Positions 7,883-16,597 of a DNA stretch of 64,000 nucleotides are shown one piece after another. Position numbers and translations under genes: made by a program. Within the stretch, counting starts at the first letter, position 1; every line of letters begins with the position of its first letter. The notes under the pieces are model-generated. The model saw only the letters and a list, made by a program, of their open reading frames with translations. It ran no database searches and was not told the origin of the DNA. This stretch comes from Spirochaetales bacterium (GTDB taxonomy: Bacteria; Spirochaetota; Spirochaetia; Treponematales; Treponemataceae): contig QKEL01000011.1 in assembly GCA_003252395.1 (NCBI GenBank), positions 310,001 through 374,000 on the forward strand. The letters are read 5' to 3'.

Positions 7883-9130
7883 ATGGCCAAAACCAAACAC
7901 GACATGCTCAAAACGCTCCAGGACCTGCGCGGCAACCCGCGGGCCTGCGTGTATACCGAGCCCCTGTGGGGCATTCCCTCGAGCCTTTACCTGCCCTTCG
8001 CCTCGCTTTTCATGATCGCCCTCGGGTGCTCCGACGCGCAAATCGGGCTCATTACCACCCTCGGCATGGTCTCCCAAATCGTGTTCGCCCTCTTAAGCGG
8101 CGCGATTACGGACAAGCTGGGCCGCCGGCTCACCACCCTCATTTTCGACATTATTTCGTGGAGCGTGCCCACCCTGATCTGGGCGGTGGCGCAAAACGCC
8201 TACTTCTTCGCCGCCGCCGCGGCCGTGAACGGCGTCATGAGGATCACCCAGAATTCCTGGACCTGCCTCCTCGTGGAAGACGCCGAAAAGGACAAACTGG
8301 TGGCCATTTGGTCCTGGATCACCGTGGCGATCATCGTCTCCGGCCTCGCGGCGCCGTTGGCGGGCGTGCTCGTGAAGGGAATCGGCCTCGTTCCCGCGGT
8401 TAGGATCCTCTACCTCTTCGCCTTCGTCTCCATGACCTTGAAGTTCGTCATTCTCTACCGGTTCAGCACCGAGACCGCGGTGGGAGAGATCCGGCGGCGG
8501 GAAACGAAGGGGGTGCCCCTCCTCCGCCTCATGAAGGGCTATGGCGGCTCCTTCCGCGCGATTCGGGAAAACCCGTACACGCTCAACGCCTTCTTCGTGT
8601 CGTTCGCCCTCGTGGTCTACGAAACGATCAGGAACGTGTTTTGGTCCATCGCGGTGGTAAAGGGAATCGGCTTACCTGAAGCGGCCATCGGCATCTTTCC
8701 CTTCATAAAGTCCGGTATCATGCTCGCCTTTTACTTTTTGATCGTGCCGAGACTGGACCACCTGAACTTCAAGCGGCCCTTCCTCGCGGGCTTTCTCATG
8801 CTTATCGCGTCCAATATCTTCCTAGTCGTATCGCCCCCGGAAAGCTACCTCATGGTCGGCCTGGAAACCCTGTTCGACGCCTGCGCCTTCGCCCTGATCG
8901 GCCCCTTCAAGGATACCCTCTTGGTAGACGCCATCGAGCCCCAGGACCGGGCGGGCATCTTCGGCCTTTTCAACCTCGCGACGCTCATTCTCGCCTCGCC
9001 CTTCGGCTGGATCGCGGGACTCCTTTCGGAACGGTCGCGCATGCTGCCCTTTTACCTCTTAACGGCGTTCGCGATCCTCGGCCTCGCCCTGGTGATCAAT
9101 ATCGACCGGCACAAGAAAAGGTTTGGCTGA
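7883..9130 (+). CDS. Major facilitator superfamily transporter
   Basis: A 415-residue polytopic membrane protein with about 12 hydrophobic segments. The MFS loop 2-3 motif appears as GAITDKLGRRL (around residues 73-83), and a second-half counterpart is less conserved. The N-terminal 25 residues are cytoplasmic and charged. The subfamily resembles uncharacterised exporters of secondary metabolites or drugs rather than a specific sugar carrier; the substrate cannot be read. It stands alone on the plus strand, divergent from the acetyltransferase and convergent with the ABC-F gene. The 77 bp after its stop are very GC-rich, with short hairpins but no T-run. Confidence 0.9.
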   Translation: MAKTKHDMLKTLQDLRGNPRACVYTEPLWGIPSSLYLPFASLFMIALGCSDAQIGLITTLGMVSQIVFALLSGAITDKLGRRLTTLIFDIISWSVPTLIWAVAQNAYFFAAAAAVNGVMRITQNSWTCLLVEDAEKDKLVAIWSWITVAIIVSGLAAPLAGVLVKGIGLVPAVRILYLFAFVSMTLKFVILYRFSTETAVGEIRRRETKGVPLLRLMKGYGGSFRAIRENPYTLNAFFVSFALVVYETIRNVFWSIAVVKGIGLPEAAIGIFPFIKSGIMLAFYFLIVPRLDHLNFKRPFLAGFLMLIASNIFLVVSPPESYLMVGLETLFDACAFALIGPFKDTLLVDAIEPQDRAGIFGLFNLATLILASPFGWIAGLLSERSRMLPFYLLTAFAILGLALVINIDRHKKRFG

Positions 9131-9207
9131 ACCGCCGCCCCCGGCTGCCCGGCGCGGCCCCCCCGGCGCTTCGGCGCTCCCGTACCCGGATACTCCAGCC
9201 CCCGCGC

Positions 9208-10920
9208 CTACAGGCTTCGCCCCGTCCTTTCCAAATAGTACCGGTAATCGCCCTCGTACACGGCAAGGTTGCCCCGGTCTATCTCAAAGACCCGGTTCGC
9301 GAGGTGGGAAAGGAAATAGCGGTCGTGGCTCACGATCATGACCGTGCCCTCGAAACGGGCCAGTGCTTCCAAAAGGACTTCCCGGCTCGCGATGTCCAGG
9401 TGGTTGGTCGGCTCGTCCAGCACCAGAAAGTTCACCGGCTGCGAGAGCATGCAGGCGAGCATTACCCGGCTCTTTTCGCCCCCGGAGAGTACCGATACGA
9501 ACTTGTCCGAATCGTCCCCCGAAAATTGGAAGGCGCCCAGGATATTCTTGATGGCCCCCACCGACGCCGTGGGGAGCCGTTCGGCCACCTCTTCGTAGAC
9601 CGTCCGCTCCGGCCGTAAAACGTCCGACGAATACTGGCTGAAATACCCCATCTTCACCGAGGGCCCGATAACGCAGGTCCCCTCGGTAGGCTCGGCGTGC
9701 CCTGCGATAATCTTGAGGAGGGTGGACTTTCCCGCGCCGTTTATGCCGGTCAGGGCAATCCGGTCGCCGCGGCTCACGATTCCGCTGATTCCCGAAAAGG
9801 CCCGGTGCCAGGATTCCGCCTGCGTGCCCGCGTCGCCGTCCGCGGTCGCCGCGGTACCTGCGCCCGCGAGGCCACCCGCGTTTCCGGTCCCGCTTCCCGC
9901 CGAGCCCGACGCTTTCGGCCAGGCCTTCCCGAGCCCGGTCATCACCGCGACCTGGTCACCCGAGCGGGGGCAGCTCACGAATTGCACCGACATGTGCTTG
10001 GTTTCAGGCGGCAGTTTCACCCGCTCGATCTTTTCCAGGGCCTTGATCCGGGACTGCACCAGGGATGCGTGGGAGGCGCGGGCGGAAAACTTCGCGATGA
10101 ACTCCTCGTCCTTGGCGAACTGGGCTTGCTGGCGCTGGTAGGTCGCCACGAGCTGTTCCCGGCGGATCTCCCGCTCCCGAAGGTAAAAGTCGTAGTCGCC
10201 GGAATACGTCGTAATGTCGCCCGAGGCCACCTCGGCGGTGCGCTTGCACAGTCGGGTCATGAACTGGCGGTCGTGGCTCGTCATTACGAGGTCGCCCTTA
10301 AAGGCGTTCAGCCACTCTTCCAGCCATACGATGGATTCCACGTCCAGGTGGTTGGTCGGCTCGTCCATTAAAAGAAGGTCCGGCTCGAGCGTCAGGATGC
10401 GCGCGAGGGCGATGCGCATTTTCCAGCCGCCCGAAAAATGCTCCACGGGCTCATGAAACCGGTCCGGCCCGATCCCGAGCCCGGTCAGCACGGCTTCGGC
10501 GCGGGTTTCGAGGTTGTACCCGTCCCGGTGGAGAAATTCGCCCTGCAACTCCCCGTACGTTTCCATCTCCGCGTCGCTTAAGGGCTCGGCGTCCGGATCG
10601 CCCATGCGATGCTCGAGCTCCTCGAGCTTCTTGCCTATCTCGTAGACCGCCCCCGCCCCGGCAAGCACTTCCTCAAGCGCGCTCCGCCCGGCCATCTCCC
10701 CCGTTTCCTGGGAGAAATAGCCGATCACCGTGCCCGGGTCCATCTGAATGTCCCCCGCGTCGGGTTTCTCTTCCCCCGCGATCACCCGGAATAGCGTGGA
10801 CTTCCCCGCCCCGTTCGGTCCCACGAGCCCGATCCGGTCGCCCGGACGGACCAAAAAATCGGCCTTATCGAAAATGACCCGCTGCCCGTAGGCTACCCGG
10901 ATTCCTGAAAGTTTTAACAT
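9208..10920 (-). CDS. ABC-F family ribosome-associated ATPase
   Basis: A 570-residue soluble protein with two ABC domains and no membrane segment. Domain 1 has GPNGAGKST near residue 36, signature FSGGWKMRIALARIL and Walker B LLMDEPTNHLD. Domain 2 has GINGAGKST, LSGGEKSRVMLACML and LVLDEPTNHLD. The DEPTNHLD form of Walker B marks the ABC-F group (translation factors and antibiotic resistance). The charged inter-domain linker (about residues 245-300) is the part that reaches the peptidyl-transferase centre in known ABC-F proteins. An unusual Gly/Ala/Thr-rich insertion lies just before domain 2 Walker A (roughly residues 330-365). The ATG at 10920 has GGGAG upstream. Which ABC-F subgroup is unclear. 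Confidence 0.93.
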   Translation of the reverse strand: MLKLSGIRVAYGQRVIFDKADFLVRPGDRIGLVGPNGAGKSTLFRVIAGEEKPDAGDIQMDPGTVIGYFSQETGEMAGRSALEEVLAGAGAVYEIGKKLEELEHRMGDPDAEPLSDAEMETYGELQGEFLHRDGYNLETRAEAVLTGLGIGPDRFHEPVEHFSGGWKMRIALARILTLEPDLLLMDEPTNHLDVESIVWLEEWLNAFKGDLVMTSHDRQFMTRLCKRTAEVASGDITTYSGDYDFYLREREIRREQLVATYQRQQAQFAKDEEFIAKFSARASHASLVQSRIKALEKIERVKLPPETKHMSVQFVSCPRSGDQVAVMTGLGKAWPKASGSAGSGTGNAGGLAGAGTAATADGDAGTQAESWHRAFSGISGIVSRGDRIALTGINGAGKSTLLKIIAGHAEPTEGTCVIGPSVKMGYFSQYSSDVLRPERTVYEEVAERLPTASVGAIKNILGAFQFSGDDSDKFVSVLSGGEKSRVMLACMLSQPVNFLVLDEPTNHLDIASREVLLEALARFEGTVMIVSHDRYFLSHLANRVFEIDRGNLAVYEGDYRYYLERTGRSL

Positions 10921-11178
10921 GATGTGCGCTCCCGAAAGGGAGCACTATACCGGAAATCGCGGGTTTTGTAATGGAGGGAGCGCGCCCCATTCGGCTGCGC
11001 TTAATAAGCGTTATAGACGCGACCCTCGAAGCCCCGCACCAGGACGCCTCGCCAACTTTCAGCTAAACCCGCACGACAGAGGCTTCCAGGCAGCCCGTTC
11101 GGCCGTTCTCCGTCACCCCCACGTCCAAGAAGCCCTTCGCTTGTATTGCGCTGCGTTATTCCGCGTTCTTCCCGCGGC

Positions 11179-11583
11179 TTATAGAGCTTCCACGTACCGC
11201 TTAAAGTTATCGAGAATCGCCTGCCATCCCTGCTTTTGCATTTCCTCGGGAAACTCGGTCTCGGGGTCAAAGGCCACCGTTACCCGCACCCCTACCTCCG
11301 CTTCCGAGAACCTCACGGAGGCGGTGCGGTCCCCGAAGGAATACTCGATCGTCTCCATGGGCACCACCTTGGTATAGGTTCCCTCGAAATCGAACCCCGC
11401 GCTTCCGTCCTTCGCCTCCATGCGGGAATTGAAGGTTCCCCCTGCGCGCAAATCCACGGCCGATCGCGTCGTGTGCCAATCATCCGAGGCCGCGTTCCAC
11501 TCCACGATATCCTCGGGCGCCGAATACGCGCGCCACACGGTCGCAAGCGGAGCGCGCACGATGGTCTCAACGGTTATTCTCAT
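11179..11583 (-). CDS. SRPBCC / AHSA1 domain protein
   Basis: A 134-residue START-like helix-grip fold protein (Aha1 C-terminal family). The N-terminus MRITVETIVRAPLATVWRAY and the following EDIVEWN are the usual opening of this family. GGTFNSRMEAKDGSAGFDFEG and the C-terminal GWQAILDNFKRYVEAL complete it. A GTG at 11589 is in frame, but the ATG at 11583 has AGGAAGG at proper spacing, so I used the ATG. Members bind hydrophobic ligands or act in stress responses; the ligand is unknown. The roughly 260 bp downstream, up to the ABC-F start, contain no convincing gene. Confidence 0.87.
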   Translation of the reverse strand: MRITVETIVRAPLATVWRAYSAPEDIVEWNAASDDWHTTRSAVDLRAGGTFNSRMEAKDGSAGFDFEGTYTKVVPMETIEYSFGDRTASVRFSEAEVGVRVTVAFDPETEFPEEMQKQGWQAILDNFKRYVEAL

Positions 11584-11652
11584 GGACACCTTCCTTTATG
11601 CACGCCGGTTTCGGCACGGCGCCGGTCGCGCTAAAACGCGGAGGGCCGCCGT

Positions 11653-12060
11653 TTACGCCAGCTTCAGGTATTTCGCGTACAGCTCCCGCTCTTCCCGCCT
11701 GATCCGCTCGGTTAAAAGCCCCCGAAGGCGCGCAAAAGCGGCAGGAAAACCCGAGGCGTTCTCGCCTTTAATCCAGGCATCCAACGTCGCGACAACCTGC
11801 GCCGAAAGGCTTTCCATCTCTTTACCCATTACGCTCATAACGCTCTCCAGCGCCGGCTTGGACTGAGCCGCCTTACGCATGTCCGGGTAAAAATCCCGAT
11901 CCTCACGGGACACGTGATTCAGCAATTCTCTCCGCAGCCGGGAAAGCGGCCCGCGCGTCCCGTCGGTCAGCGACGAAGACGATCCGATCTCTTCCAAAAG
12001 CGCGCCCAACGCCGCATGATCCGCGTTCAAATCCTTCACCAGATTCACTCTGTCTGCCAT
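11653..12060 (-). CDS. Hemerythrin-like HHE domain protein
   Basis: A 135-residue four-helix-bundle protein. Candidate di-iron ligands are His15 (LNADHAAL), His49 and Glu53 (LLNHVSRED), and a distal Glu pair in RREERELYAKYL. A full His set as in classical hemerythrin is not obvious, so metal binding is inferred. HHE proteins sense or bind oxygen or nitric oxide, or help repair Fe-S clusters. The gene has its own promoter at 12114-12141 and precedes the SRPBCC gene by 69 bp on the same strand, possibly as one unit. Confidence 0.78.
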   Translation of the reverse strand: MADRVNLVKDLNADHAALGALLEEIGSSSSLTDGTRGPLSRLRRELLNHVSREDRDFYPDMRKAAQSKPALESVMSVMGKEMESLSAQVVATLDAWIKGENASGFPAAFARLRGLLTERIRREERELYAKYLKLA

Positions 12061-12113
12061 ATCGCCCTGTCATCCTTCAAAAAAAATGCGGTACCTCACC
12101 GTATACTACCTTT

Positions 12114-12141
12114 ATGATAGGCTTTCTAGGTTATAAGTCAA
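12114..12141 (-). promoter_or_regulatory. Promoter of the hemerythrin-like gene
   Basis: Minus strand: TTGACT (12141-12136), 16 bp, TATCAT (12119-12114), about 54 bp before the start codon. The surrounding DNA is markedly more AT-rich than its neighbourhood. The rest of the gap to 12354 shows no gene. Confidence 0.55.
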
Positions 12142-12354
12142 GACTATTCCATCAAAAGAAGAACGACCGTATCGACACGTTCCTGCGGGAACCCCAAAAC
12201 GGCCGACCTTTATGCACGCGGTTCCCCGCCCCCCCAGCGGCCCGCGACCCGGCAGCCCCGCAACCTGGCATCCCGTTCAGCCGTGCTCCGTCCCCCGCTC
12301 CCTCACTCGCCCCGAATGCTTGACGGTTCGCGTCATGCGCTTTACCCTTGAACC

Positions 12355-12771
12355 ATGAAAAGCGCCGACATTGCGCCCTGCGGCATAAACTGTTCCCTGT
12401 GCTCGGGATTCCTCCGGAAAAAGAATCCCTGCCCGGGGTGTAACGGCCCCGGCGGAAAGCCCGCCTACTGCACGGACTGCAAGATCCGGCTGTGCCCGGA
12501 AAAGGCAAGCGAACGCGAACTGTGCGGGACTTGCGCGCAATACCCCTGCGCCAGAATGAAAAGCCTGCGCAAACGCTATGCCCTGAAATACGGCGTGGAC
12601 ATATACGAGAATATCGCAAGCATCCGGAACGGGGGCATGGACGCATTCATCGCCCAAGAAACGGAAAAGTGGGTTTGCCCCGCGTGCGGCGAACGGCTTT
12701 GCATGCACAAGGAAACCTGCCCGAGCTGCGAGGCGCCCAACCCAAATTACGGGCCGGTAAGGCCGCGGTAA
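12355..12771 (+). CDS. Cysteine-rich DUF3795 protein
   Basis: A 138-residue protein opening with DIAPCGINCSLCSGFLR, the typical start of DUF3795, followed by PCPGCNGP and two more CxxC-type pairs. The C-terminus adds a zinc-ribbon-like pair (CPACGERLC and CPSCEAP), so about 16 cysteines could bind zinc or an Fe-S cluster. The function of DUF3795 is not established. The ATG at 12355 is preceded by TTACCCTTGAACC without a clear Shine-Dalgarno. The gene stands alone, convergent with the DHFR-like gene 72 bp away. Confidence 0.85.
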   Translation: MKSADIAPCGINCSLCSGFLRKKNPCPGCNGPGGKPAYCTDCKIRLCPEKASERELCGTCAQYPCARMKSLRKRYALKYGVDIYENIASIRNGGMDAFIAQETEKWVCPACGERLCMHKETCPSCEAPNPNYGPVRPR

Positions 12772-12842
12772 AGCGGTCGGATATCGCGGCAAGGAACGTG
12801 AATCGGCCCGACGCGTAGGCCCAGGTCGCCTCGCCGTGACCG

Positions 12843-13397
12843 TCATTCGCGGGGGGAAGGTTCGTTAGGGTTTTCTTTTCTTCTATAAATCAACTCGACG
12901 AATTGATTTCGCCTGTTCACCGCCGCCAACGAAAGGCGAATTCCTTTATCTATTTCGCTGAAAAGTTTTATTCCCTTGCCGAGGATCACCGGGGCGACGG
13001 TGATTCGGTATTCATCGATCCCGTCCAGCTCCAGGTAGCCCCGGATCAACTCCCCGCCCCCGACGATCCATATAGTTCGATACGTCGCGCGGGTCCGCTT
13101 GATAAACGCCGCCAGTTCTTCGTTCACGCATTCGGCGAATTCCAGCGGTTCGTTCTTACGCGAAAGCACGAAGCATTTTTGTTTCATGTAGGGAAAAGCG
13201 CCCCGGGTTTCCCGTACGACCCAGTCATAGGTCCTTCTCCCGAGGATTACGCAGTCAATATCCTTGATGAACTCGCCGTACCCGTTGTCGCCCTCGCCTT
13301 CCACCTCGAAAAGCCAGTCCAGGGAATCGTCGGAAGTCGCGATATACCCGTCGAGGCTCATGGCGATATAGAGAACCTGTCTGCTTTGAGCTTCCAT
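12843..13397 (-). CDS. Dihydrofolate reductase family protein (RibD C-terminal type)
   Basis: A 184-residue NADPH-binding reductase-fold protein of the YyaP/RibD_C group. Marks are LYIAMSLDGYIATSDDSLDW at the N-terminus, CVILGRRTYDWV (about residues 48-60), and IWIVGGGELIRGYLE, the glycine-rich cofactor loop. It is usually annotated as a deaminase/reductase; the substrate is unknown, and it is not the housekeeping FolA because the folate-site residues are not those of FolA. The ATG at 13397 has GGGAGG 9 nt upstream. It follows the EamA gene on the same strand. Confidence 0.85.
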   Translation of the reverse strand: MEAQSRQVLYIAMSLDGYIATSDDSLDWLFEVEGEGDNGYGEFIKDIDCVILGRRTYDWVVRETRGAFPYMKQKCFVLSRKNEPLEFAECVNEELAAFIKRTRATYRTIWIVGGGELIRGYLELDGIDEYRITVAPVILGKGIKLFSEIDKGIRLSLAAVNRRNQFVELIYRRKENPNEPSPRE

Positions 13398-13446
13398 TAC
13401 CGTCGACCTCCCGGTTTGTATTCCCGTTTATTTCGGCGTGATCGTG

Positions 13447-14364
13447 TCAGGCCGCCTTCGTCGCGGCCTCGGCCCCTTTCTCCCGGAAATTCAACTGCGA
13501 GAGCAGCATGCCGAGCGCCATGAGAACGGCGCCCAACAGTTCCCGCCCCCCGAGCGACTCCCCCAAAAAGAGGGCGCCGAAGAGGGCCGCGAAAACCGTT
13601 TCGAGGCTCAGGATAAGCGAGGCCGCCGCCGGGGGAGAATCCTTCTGGCCGAAAATTTGCAGGGTAAACGCGATGCCCACGGAGCAGACGCCGCCGTACG
13701 CTATCGGGACCCATGCGCCGGCGAGGGCACCGGGAACCCACGGCTCGGTTAACGCCGCCCCGACCGCGGACAAGAGGGCGGTTACCAGGTACTGAACCAG
13801 GGCCATATGCAAGACCGGCACCCGCTCCGAAAAGCGGCCGATGACGAGAATGTGCGCGGTCCAGAAAAAGGCGCCGACCAAAACGAGGGCGTCCCAGCGG
13901 GAGACGGTGAACGCCGCCGTAACGCTCAGGAGCCACAGGCCAACCGCGGCGATGAGGGCGCCGGCCCAGGTGTTCGCTCCCGGCCGGTGCCGGAAAAAAA
14001 GGCCGGCAAGCGGCACGAGCACGATATAGAGCCCGGTTATGAACGCCGCCTTCCCGGCCGAGGTGCCGACGAGTCCCATCTGCTGAAGGACCGAGCCCCC
14101 GAACAGGATGAGGCCCGCGAGGGCCCCGGGCGCGAGGGCGCGAGCGAACGCGCGGCGGCGGGGCATTTCCCTGCCGTCTACGACGTCGCGGGGGAGAATC
14201 CTAATGAGGGGAATCACGGAGAGCGCGCCCAAAAAGAAGCGGGCGGCGTTAAAGGTAAGGGTGCCCAGGGAGGCGGCGGCGATACGCTGAAACACGAAGG
14301 CGAGGCCCCAAATCAGGGCCGTCAAAACCAACAGAAGGTTGGCGCGCAAAACGCGGGTTGTCAT
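13447..14364 (-). CDS. EamA/DMT family transporter
   Basis: A 305-residue inner-membrane protein with ten predicted hydrophobic segments in two EamA repeats. The first begins at LLLVLTALIWGLAFVFQR. The second ends with SLETVFAALFGALFLGESL, the conserved end of the family. Candidate starts at 14403, 14379 and 14376 lie upstream without clear ribosome sites; I chose 14364 because it leaves the short N-terminal tail usual before helix 1. The substrate (amino acids, nucleosides or other metabolites) cannot be inferred. Confidence 0.88.
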   Translation of the reverse strand: MTTRVLRANLLLVLTALIWGLAFVFQRIAAASLGTLTFNAARFFLGALSVIPLIRILPRDVVDGREMPRRRAFARALAPGALAGLILFGGSVLQQMGLVGTSAGKAAFITGLYIVLVPLAGLFFRHRPGANTWAGALIAAVGLWLLSVTAAFTVSRWDALVLVGAFFWTAHILVIGRFSERVPVLHMALVQYLVTALLSAVGAALTEPWVPGALAGAWVPIAYGGVCSVGIAFTLQIFGQKDSPPAAASLILSLETVFAALFGALFLGESLGGRELLGAVLMALGMLLSQLNFREKGAEAATKAA

Positions 14365-14434
14365 AATGAGGGCCATCATGCCCGGTCGGCGGGAAAAGGG
14401 CAAGGCGTCGCCCGTGCCCGCGATAGTGCCCCCG

Positions 14435-15124
14435 TTACGCGCGGGCGGGCCCGTTCATGAAATACGCGTACGCCTCGTTGAGCTCCTTGGTCCTTTCGGT
14501 GGCGAGCCCGACAAATTCCTCGTCCAAATGGCTGAACCGGTCGGGGTGGTATACGCTCACGCGTTCCAGGTACCGTTCCTTGACCAGCTTCTTCGTAATT
14601 TTTCCCGTAATGTTCAGTACGCCCCGATAATACGCTTCCGGGTCCCGCCTCTTTATGGCCTCCCGTTCCTCGCGCTTCCCGTTTTGTTCCCGATCCGCCG
14701 CCAGGCGCCTTTCGTATTCCGACTTGTAGAACAAATACTCTTCGTTGCGCGTCTTGCTCCCGACCGATTGGCGGAACGCGATAAGGTGCTTTTTTAGGAT
14801 GTCCCGGTATTTTTTCGCCTCGCCGATTTTCTTAACGCGATCCCGCTGCCTCTCGAGGCTTGGATACCTCGCCATTTCCGTGAGTCCCTGCGCGAGCGAA
14901 TAGATATCCGCGTTATAGGTTTTTTCGCCCTTGAGGACGGTATCGACGAGGGCGTCCACCAAATCGCGCTTCGTATATTGACGGGTTATCCAATCGAGCC
15001 TGCCGATCAGGTACGGGTCGGCGATCGAGCACGCGATAAAGTCCCTCAGTTCGTTTTTGTACCAAAACGAACGCACGAGGCAATCCTTGAGGGCCACGAC
15101 GAAGGCTCCGGAAAACGTCGGCAT
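14435..15124 (-). CDS. J-domain protein with a defence-type N-terminal helical domain
   Basis: A 229-residue soluble protein. The C-terminal 45 residues look like a divergent J-domain, with the catalytic tripeptide in YHPDRFSH and a helix LATERTKELNEAYAYF. The middle (about 85-180) is charged and coiled-coil-like. The N-terminal 80 residues (LKDCLVRSFWYKNELRDFI, then LVDALVDTVLKGE) resemble, from memory, an all-helical adaptor seen at the N-terminus of several predicted phage-defence or restriction proteins; this is a recollection, not a search result. It starts 6 nt after the pentapeptide-repeat gene stop, with GGAG in the overlap zone, so the two form an operon. A J-domain would recruit a DnaK-type chaperone. 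Confidence 0.6.
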   Translation of the reverse strand: MPTFSGAFVVALKDCLVRSFWYKNELRDFIACSIADPYLIGRLDWITRQYTKRDLVDALVDTVLKGEKTYNADIYSLAQGLTEMARYPSLERQRDRVKKIGEAKKYRDILKKHLIAFRQSVGSKTRNEEYLFYKSEYERRLAADREQNGKREEREAIKRRDPEAYYRGVLNITGKITKKLVKERYLERVSVYHPDRFSHLDEEFVGLATERTKELNEAYAYFMNGPARA

Positions 15125-15130
15125 GCGGGA

Positions 15131-15754
15131 CTACTCCAAAACGATATCGAAGGGCATGAGCAGGCCCAGGGCGCCGGGCATCGAGAACCGCGCCTTATCG
15201 ATCTTGCAGTCCCTGGGATCGATGAGGTATCCGTCCGAATCGACGAACGACGCTTTCCGCAAATCGCAGCGATTGAACGTGGACGAGGAAAAAACGCAGC
15301 CCGTGAATCGGGCCTCCGCCAAGAGCGCGTTCTGAAAGTACGACTCCTTGATCTCGCATCTATCGAACGCGTTCCGTTTCATCCCGACGTCGGAGAAATT
15401 GCAATACGAAAGCAGGCACGATTCGAACGAGAGATCGAACGCGGTTTGCTTGCATTTAAAGAGCGCCAATCCGACTATTTTACACCCGCTGAACGCGATA
15501 TCCGTCAGTCGCGAATTCGAGAAATCGGCGTTCAATATCGAACAGTCGACGAATTTCGAGCCCTCTATCCTGGAATTGACGATCCGCGCGTCGCTGAAAA
15601 CGCAATTCCTGAATACGCAGCTTTCTATATACGCCCCGTCGATCACGGTATCGGAATAATCCACGCCCGTTATTTCCAGGCCCGAGGCATCGCTTAAATC
15701 GACGTATTCCAACGGCAACGACCTTATCGAGAAATATGCGATAGGGTATTCCAT
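15131..15754 (-). CDS. Pentapeptide-repeat protein
   Basis: A 207-residue protein built almost entirely of A(D/N)LxF-like pentapeptides, e.g. CVFRNCVFSDARIV, SKFVDCSILNADFS and SYFQNALLAEARF. The repeats span roughly residues 25-180 and predict a right-handed quadrilateral beta-helix. It is cysteine-rich for this family. Some such proteins mimic DNA and protect gyrase (Qnr, MfpA), others are scaffolds; nothing here decides between these. The ATG at 15754 has only a weak GGGCGA ribosome site. It is first in a two-gene operon with the J-domain gene and lies 40 bp after the HAD phosphatase, separated by a strong hairpin. Confidence 0.82.
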   Translation of the reverse strand: MEYPIAYFSIRSLPLEYVDLSDASGLEITGVDYSDTVIDGAYIESCVFRNCVFSDARIVNSRIEGSKFVDCSILNADFSNSRLTDIAFSGCKIVGLALFKCKQTAFDLSFESCLLSYCNFSDVGMKRNAFDRCEIKESYFQNALLAEARFTGCVFSSSTFNRCDLRKASFVDSDGYLIDPRDCKIDKARFSMPGALGLLMPFDIVLE

Positions 15755-15760
15755 AATCGC

Positions 15761-15784
15761 CCGGCGGGCAATACCGCCCGCCGG
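15761..15784 (-). other. Strong hairpin between HAD phosphatase and pentapeptide genes
   Basis: Perfect 9-bp GC-rich stem CCGGCGGGC (15761-15769) / GCCCGCCGG (15776-15784) with a 6-nt loop, in the 40-bp gap. There is no T-run on either side, so it is not a classical terminator. It may stabilise the upstream message or impede read-through. Confidence 0.45.
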
Positions 15785-15794
15785 TCACGGCTCC

Positions 15795-16445
15795 TTACCC
15801 GAGGCCAAACAGCGTTTCGTCGGTCAGGGCCGCGAAATCGGCTACCGTAACGTGGGCCGCCGATAAATCCTGGTTGCCGGAACGGGGATTGACGAAGCCC
15901 ACGCACCGCATGCCTGCCCGCCGGGCCGCAGCCACGCCATGGCGGGAATCCTCGATCACCACGCAGTCGGCGGGCGCCGCGCCGAGCGTTTCTGCCGCCC
16001 GCAAAAAAACGTCCGGCTCGGGCTTGCCGCGCGCCACGTCCTCTCCCGATACGCACGCCTGGAAATACTCGGCTATTCCGAGCTTCCGAAGCGCCGCCCC
16101 GATGAACGCCCCGGAAGACGAGGATGCGACCGCCAGGGGAATGCCCCGTTCCCTCAGGCGCGCGAGCAAACCCGGGATTCCCTCGATCGGCGCGTACGGC
16201 CCGCTCTCGAGCATTGCCAATTTCAGGGCCAACTGCCGTACCAATATATCGCCCACGGAATCGTACCGCTGAAATTCCGAGAGGATTCGCTCCCACATGG
16301 CCGGATTGGTCATGCCCACGAACCCGTCGAGGTAGCCCCGGGGAACGGAGAGCCCCAGCTCTCCCAATAGTGCGAGGTCGGTCGCGTAGTGGAGGGGCTC
16401 GCTGTCGATCAACACGCCGTCCATGTCGAAAATCACCGCTTTCAT
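15795..16445 (-). CDS. HAD-superfamily phosphatase (beta-phosphoglucomutase/GPH-like)
   Basis: A 216-residue Mg2+-dependent hydrolase. Motif I is FDMDGVLID (nucleophile Asp8, general acid Asp10), motif II is VASSSSG, motif III Lys is GKPEPDVFL, and motif IV is CVVIEDSRHGVAAA. The cap domain is the C1 helical type, between motifs I and II. It is typical of phosphoglycolate phosphatase, beta-phosphoglucomutase or sugar-phosphatase families; the substrate is not resolved. The start ATG at 16445 follows GGGAGG at 7 nt. It diverges from tetR of operon A. Confidence 0.9.
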   Translation of the reverse strand: MKAVIFDMDGVLIDSEPLHYATDLALLGELGLSVPRGYLDGFVGMTNPAMWERILSEFQRYDSVGDILVRQLALKLAMLESGPYAPIEGIPGLLARLRERGIPLAVASSSSGAFIGAALRKLGIAEYFQACVSGEDVARGKPEPDVFLRAAETLGAAPADCVVIEDSRHGVAAARRAGMRCVGFVNPRSGNQDLSAAHVTVADFAALTDETLFGLG

Positions 16446-16597
16446 CGCATGCCTCCCGTTCTTTCGCCGCGACTCCCGGCTCGGAAGCAGTATACCATGA
16501 CCCGCGCGCCCTGACGGCCACCCGAAAAAGACCACGCGCGTTTCGTGAGCGCACGGTCAATTTTATCGCAAAAAACGCTTTCAACCCCAATGTTCCG

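Noticed and set aside
10921..11178. Possible small gene or decayed end between the ABC-F and SRPBCC genes
   Set aside because: Frames present lack a ribosome site and any recognisable motif; treated as empty.
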